Assembly (NCBI GenBank): GCA_016208255.1
Contig: JACQYK010000208.1
Coordinates: forward strand, 1 to 34,302
Direction of reading: 5' to 3'
Source of the DNA: Deltaproteobacteria bacterium
Lineage (GTDB): Bacteria; Desulfobacterota; RBG-13-43-22
Length of the DNA: 34,302 nt
The notes below the pieces were generated by a model that was given only the letters and a program-made list of their open reading frames with translations, did no database searches and was not told where the DNA came from. The stretch's first letter is position 1. The number at the start of each line of letters is the position of its first letter. A program made the translations under genes and the position numbers. Shown piece after piece: positions 32,871-34,302 of this stretch.

Positions 32871-34082
32871 ATGGCAAAATTACCACTGGAAGGTGTAAAA
32901 GTTGCGGATTTTACCTGGGTCTGGACCGGGCCGACGACCACCAAAGTTCTGGCCGATTTCGGAGCCACGGTATTTAAGATCGAAAGCGAAGTTCGCTGGG
33001 ATGTCTGGCGAATCCAGCCCCCCTTTAAGGATGATAAACAGGGACCCAACCGGGGAGCGGTCTTTAATTCGATTAACACCAGCAAAAACAGCGTCTCCCT
33101 CAATTTGGCCCATCCCAAGGCCAAGGAGATCGCCAAGAAATTTGTGGCCTGGGCGGATGTCGTCACCGACAACTTTGCCGGCGGGGCCATGAAGCGGATG
33201 GGTCTCGGGTATGAGGTACTCAAAGAAATCAAACCGGACATTATCATGATGAGTTCGGCCCTTATGGGCCAAACCGGTCCCTGGCATGACAGCCCGGGTT
33301 ATGGGGATCAGTTATCGGCCATATCGGGTTTGCATGAAATTTCCGGTTGGCCTGACCGGATACCCGGGGAAATCGGATTTTACACTGATTTCATTGCCCC
33401 GCGCTTTAATGCCCTGACCCTTCTGGCCGCGCTGGATTACCGGCGACGCACCGGTAAGGGGCAATACCTGGACATCGCTCAACACCAGGGAGGGGTGCAA
33501 TATATAGCCCCCAGCATCCTGGACTATGAAGTGAATAACCGGGTGGCCACCCGCCAGGGAAACGATGACCCTTATGCCGCGCCTCATGGCAGCTACCCCT
33601 GCCGGGGAGAGGATCGGTGGTGTGTTATTGCTGTATCCACGGAAGAAGAATGGCTGGGATTCTGCAAAGTGATCGGCCATCCGGACTGGACCCGGGACCC
33701 GAAATTTGCATCGTTGGAAAACCGGATAAAAAACCGGAAAGAACTCGATGTCCTGGTGGCCTCCTGGACCATAAACCAGACCGATGAAGAGGTGATGACC
33801 CGGTTGCAGAATTCCGGGGTAGCGGCCGGACGCGTCAATGATGCCAGGGACCATATGGAAAATAATCCCCAGATGGCCTTCCGGGAATTCTATCAGGAAC
33901 GGGAGCATCCGGAACTGGGGAGCTATCATCCCCCCCGGCAGCCCTGCGTTTTATCAAAATCTCCCTGTCAAATCAGGCGTGCGCCCCTGTTAGGTGAGCA
34001 CACCGAATATGCCTTAAAAGAAATTATCGGTCTGACCGACGAGGAAATCGAAGAATTGGTCATCGAAGATGTCCTGCGCTGA
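32871..34082 (+). CDS. Class III (CaiB/BaiF) CoA-transferase, second copy
   Basis: This 403-residue paralogue has VADFTWVWTGPTTTKVLADFGATVFKIES, SINTSKNSVSLNL, MSSALMGQTGPWHDSPGYGDQ and the final RRAPLLGEHTEY. At the catalytic site it reads PGYGDQLSAISGL: Gly145 takes the place of the usual Asp and D146 is shifted by one, so activity by itself is uncertain. AAGGAG lies 9 nt before the ATG. It is separated from the first copy by 188 nt, mostly the heptamer element. A catalytic plus a partner subunit is one reading; two enzymes for different acids is the other. Confidence 0.93.
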   Translation: MAKLPLEGVKVADFTWVWTGPTTTKVLADFGATVFKIESEVRWDVWRIQPPFKDDKQGPNRGAVFNSINTSKNSVSLNLAHPKAKEIAKKFVAWADVVTDNFAGGAMKRMGLGYEVLKEIKPDIIMMSSALMGQTGPWHDSPGYGDQLSAISGLHEISGWPDRIPGEIGFYTDFIAPRFNALTLLAALDYRRRTGKGQYLDIAQHQGGVQYIAPSILDYEVNNRVATRQGNDDPYAAPHGSYPCRGEDRWCVIAVSTEEEWLGFCKVIGHPDWTRDPKFASLENRIKNRKELDVLVASWTINQTDEEVMTRLQNSGVAAGRVNDARDHMENNPQMAFREFYQEREHPELGSYHPPRQPCVLSKSPCQIRRAPLLGEHTEYALKEIIGLTDEEIEELVIEDVLR

Positions 34083-34302
34083 GCGAAAAAGAAGTTCAAG
34101 GTTCGTATCAGTTTAGCTTTTATAAATTCAAAACCTTTTTTAGACAGGATTTACAGGATTACTTGGATCTTTGTGCCTTTCCGCCTGCGGGCAGGCAGGG
34201 AAAGGCACAAATCTAATCGTCCTGCGGACGGAAACATTCGTCTCCGCTGGAAGCGGATGAAGTTGCTCGGGCTCTTCCGGAGCCTGAGAAAAAACATGTA
34301 AA
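34083..34302 (+). repeat. Hairpin array at the right edge
   Basis: After a repeated ACAGGATT motif (34145-34160) come four hairpins: 34170-34211 (13-bp TTTGTGCCTTTCC/GGAAAGGCACAAA enclosing GCCTGC/GCAGGC), 34218-34230 (CGTCC/GGACG), 34243-34257 (TCCGCT/AGCGGA) and 34266-34288 (CTCGGGCTC/GAGCCTGAG with one G-T pair). No gene is supported. The array may continue past the window, and the first hairpin could end the CoA-transferase transcript. Confidence 0.75.

Noticed and set aside
33312..33929. 205-codon minus-strand open frame
   Set aside because: Antisense to the second CoA-transferase; no start signal or recognisable domain.

Overview
The window looks like chromosomal DNA of an anaerobic Desulfobacterota-like (deltaproteobacterial) organism, probably from a metagenome. 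This is inferred from the gene content: separate glyQ and glyS, a DUF169 protein, RecD2, a fused membrane/spermidine-synthase-like protein, bacterial inositol-phosphate synthase, and an aldehyde:ferredoxin-oxidoreductase-type gene next to acyl-CoA and CoA-transferase genes. Taxonomy was not tested.

Layout. Positions 1-2800 hold a possible frameshifted small coiled-coil ORF, the membrane/SpeE-like fusion on the minus strand, and tRNA-Arg(TCT) with its own promoter. From 2.9 to 9.4 kb lie a small unknown protein, a DUF169 protein, a LysM/L,D-transpeptidase, recD2, and a minus-strand pair encoding inositol-3-phosphate synthase and a CDP-alcohol phosphatidyltransferase. The pair fits a phosphatidylinositol-phosphate pathway. 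From 9.8 to 17.7 kb come a PP2A-like phosphatase, a CBS/ACT-like protein closed by a clear terminator, then a co-directional housekeeping run: parvulin-type PPIase, asnS, recO, glyQ, glyS. From 18.0 to 25.7 kb lie an unrecognised 395-residue protein, smc, a hairpin-rich repeat block, a SPOR-like exported protein and ftsY.

From 25.8 kb to the end the content is catabolic: a frameshifted AOR-family gene behind a structured leader, a 3-hydroxyacyl-CoA dehydrogenase with two C-terminal domains, an alpha/beta-hydrolase-fold protein with Ala at the nucleophile position, a small Cys-rich protein, a carboxymuconolactone-decarboxylase-family protein and two class III CoA-transferases. Together they suggest anaerobic processing of a carboxylic acid through CoA thioesters; the substrate cannot be read from sequence.

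The least explained feature is the intergenic DNA. Three separate elements (14442-14521, 15415-15604, 32700-32786) share one architecture, arms built of short repeated units of 7 or 8 nt in inverted orientation around a spacer, yet their units differ in sequence. One of them encloses what looks like a decayed GxxExxY-type ORF. Two other blocks (about 23.3-23.7 and 30.0-30.2 kb) contain hairpins nested in hairpins and share sequence, and a further hairpin array sits at the right edge.
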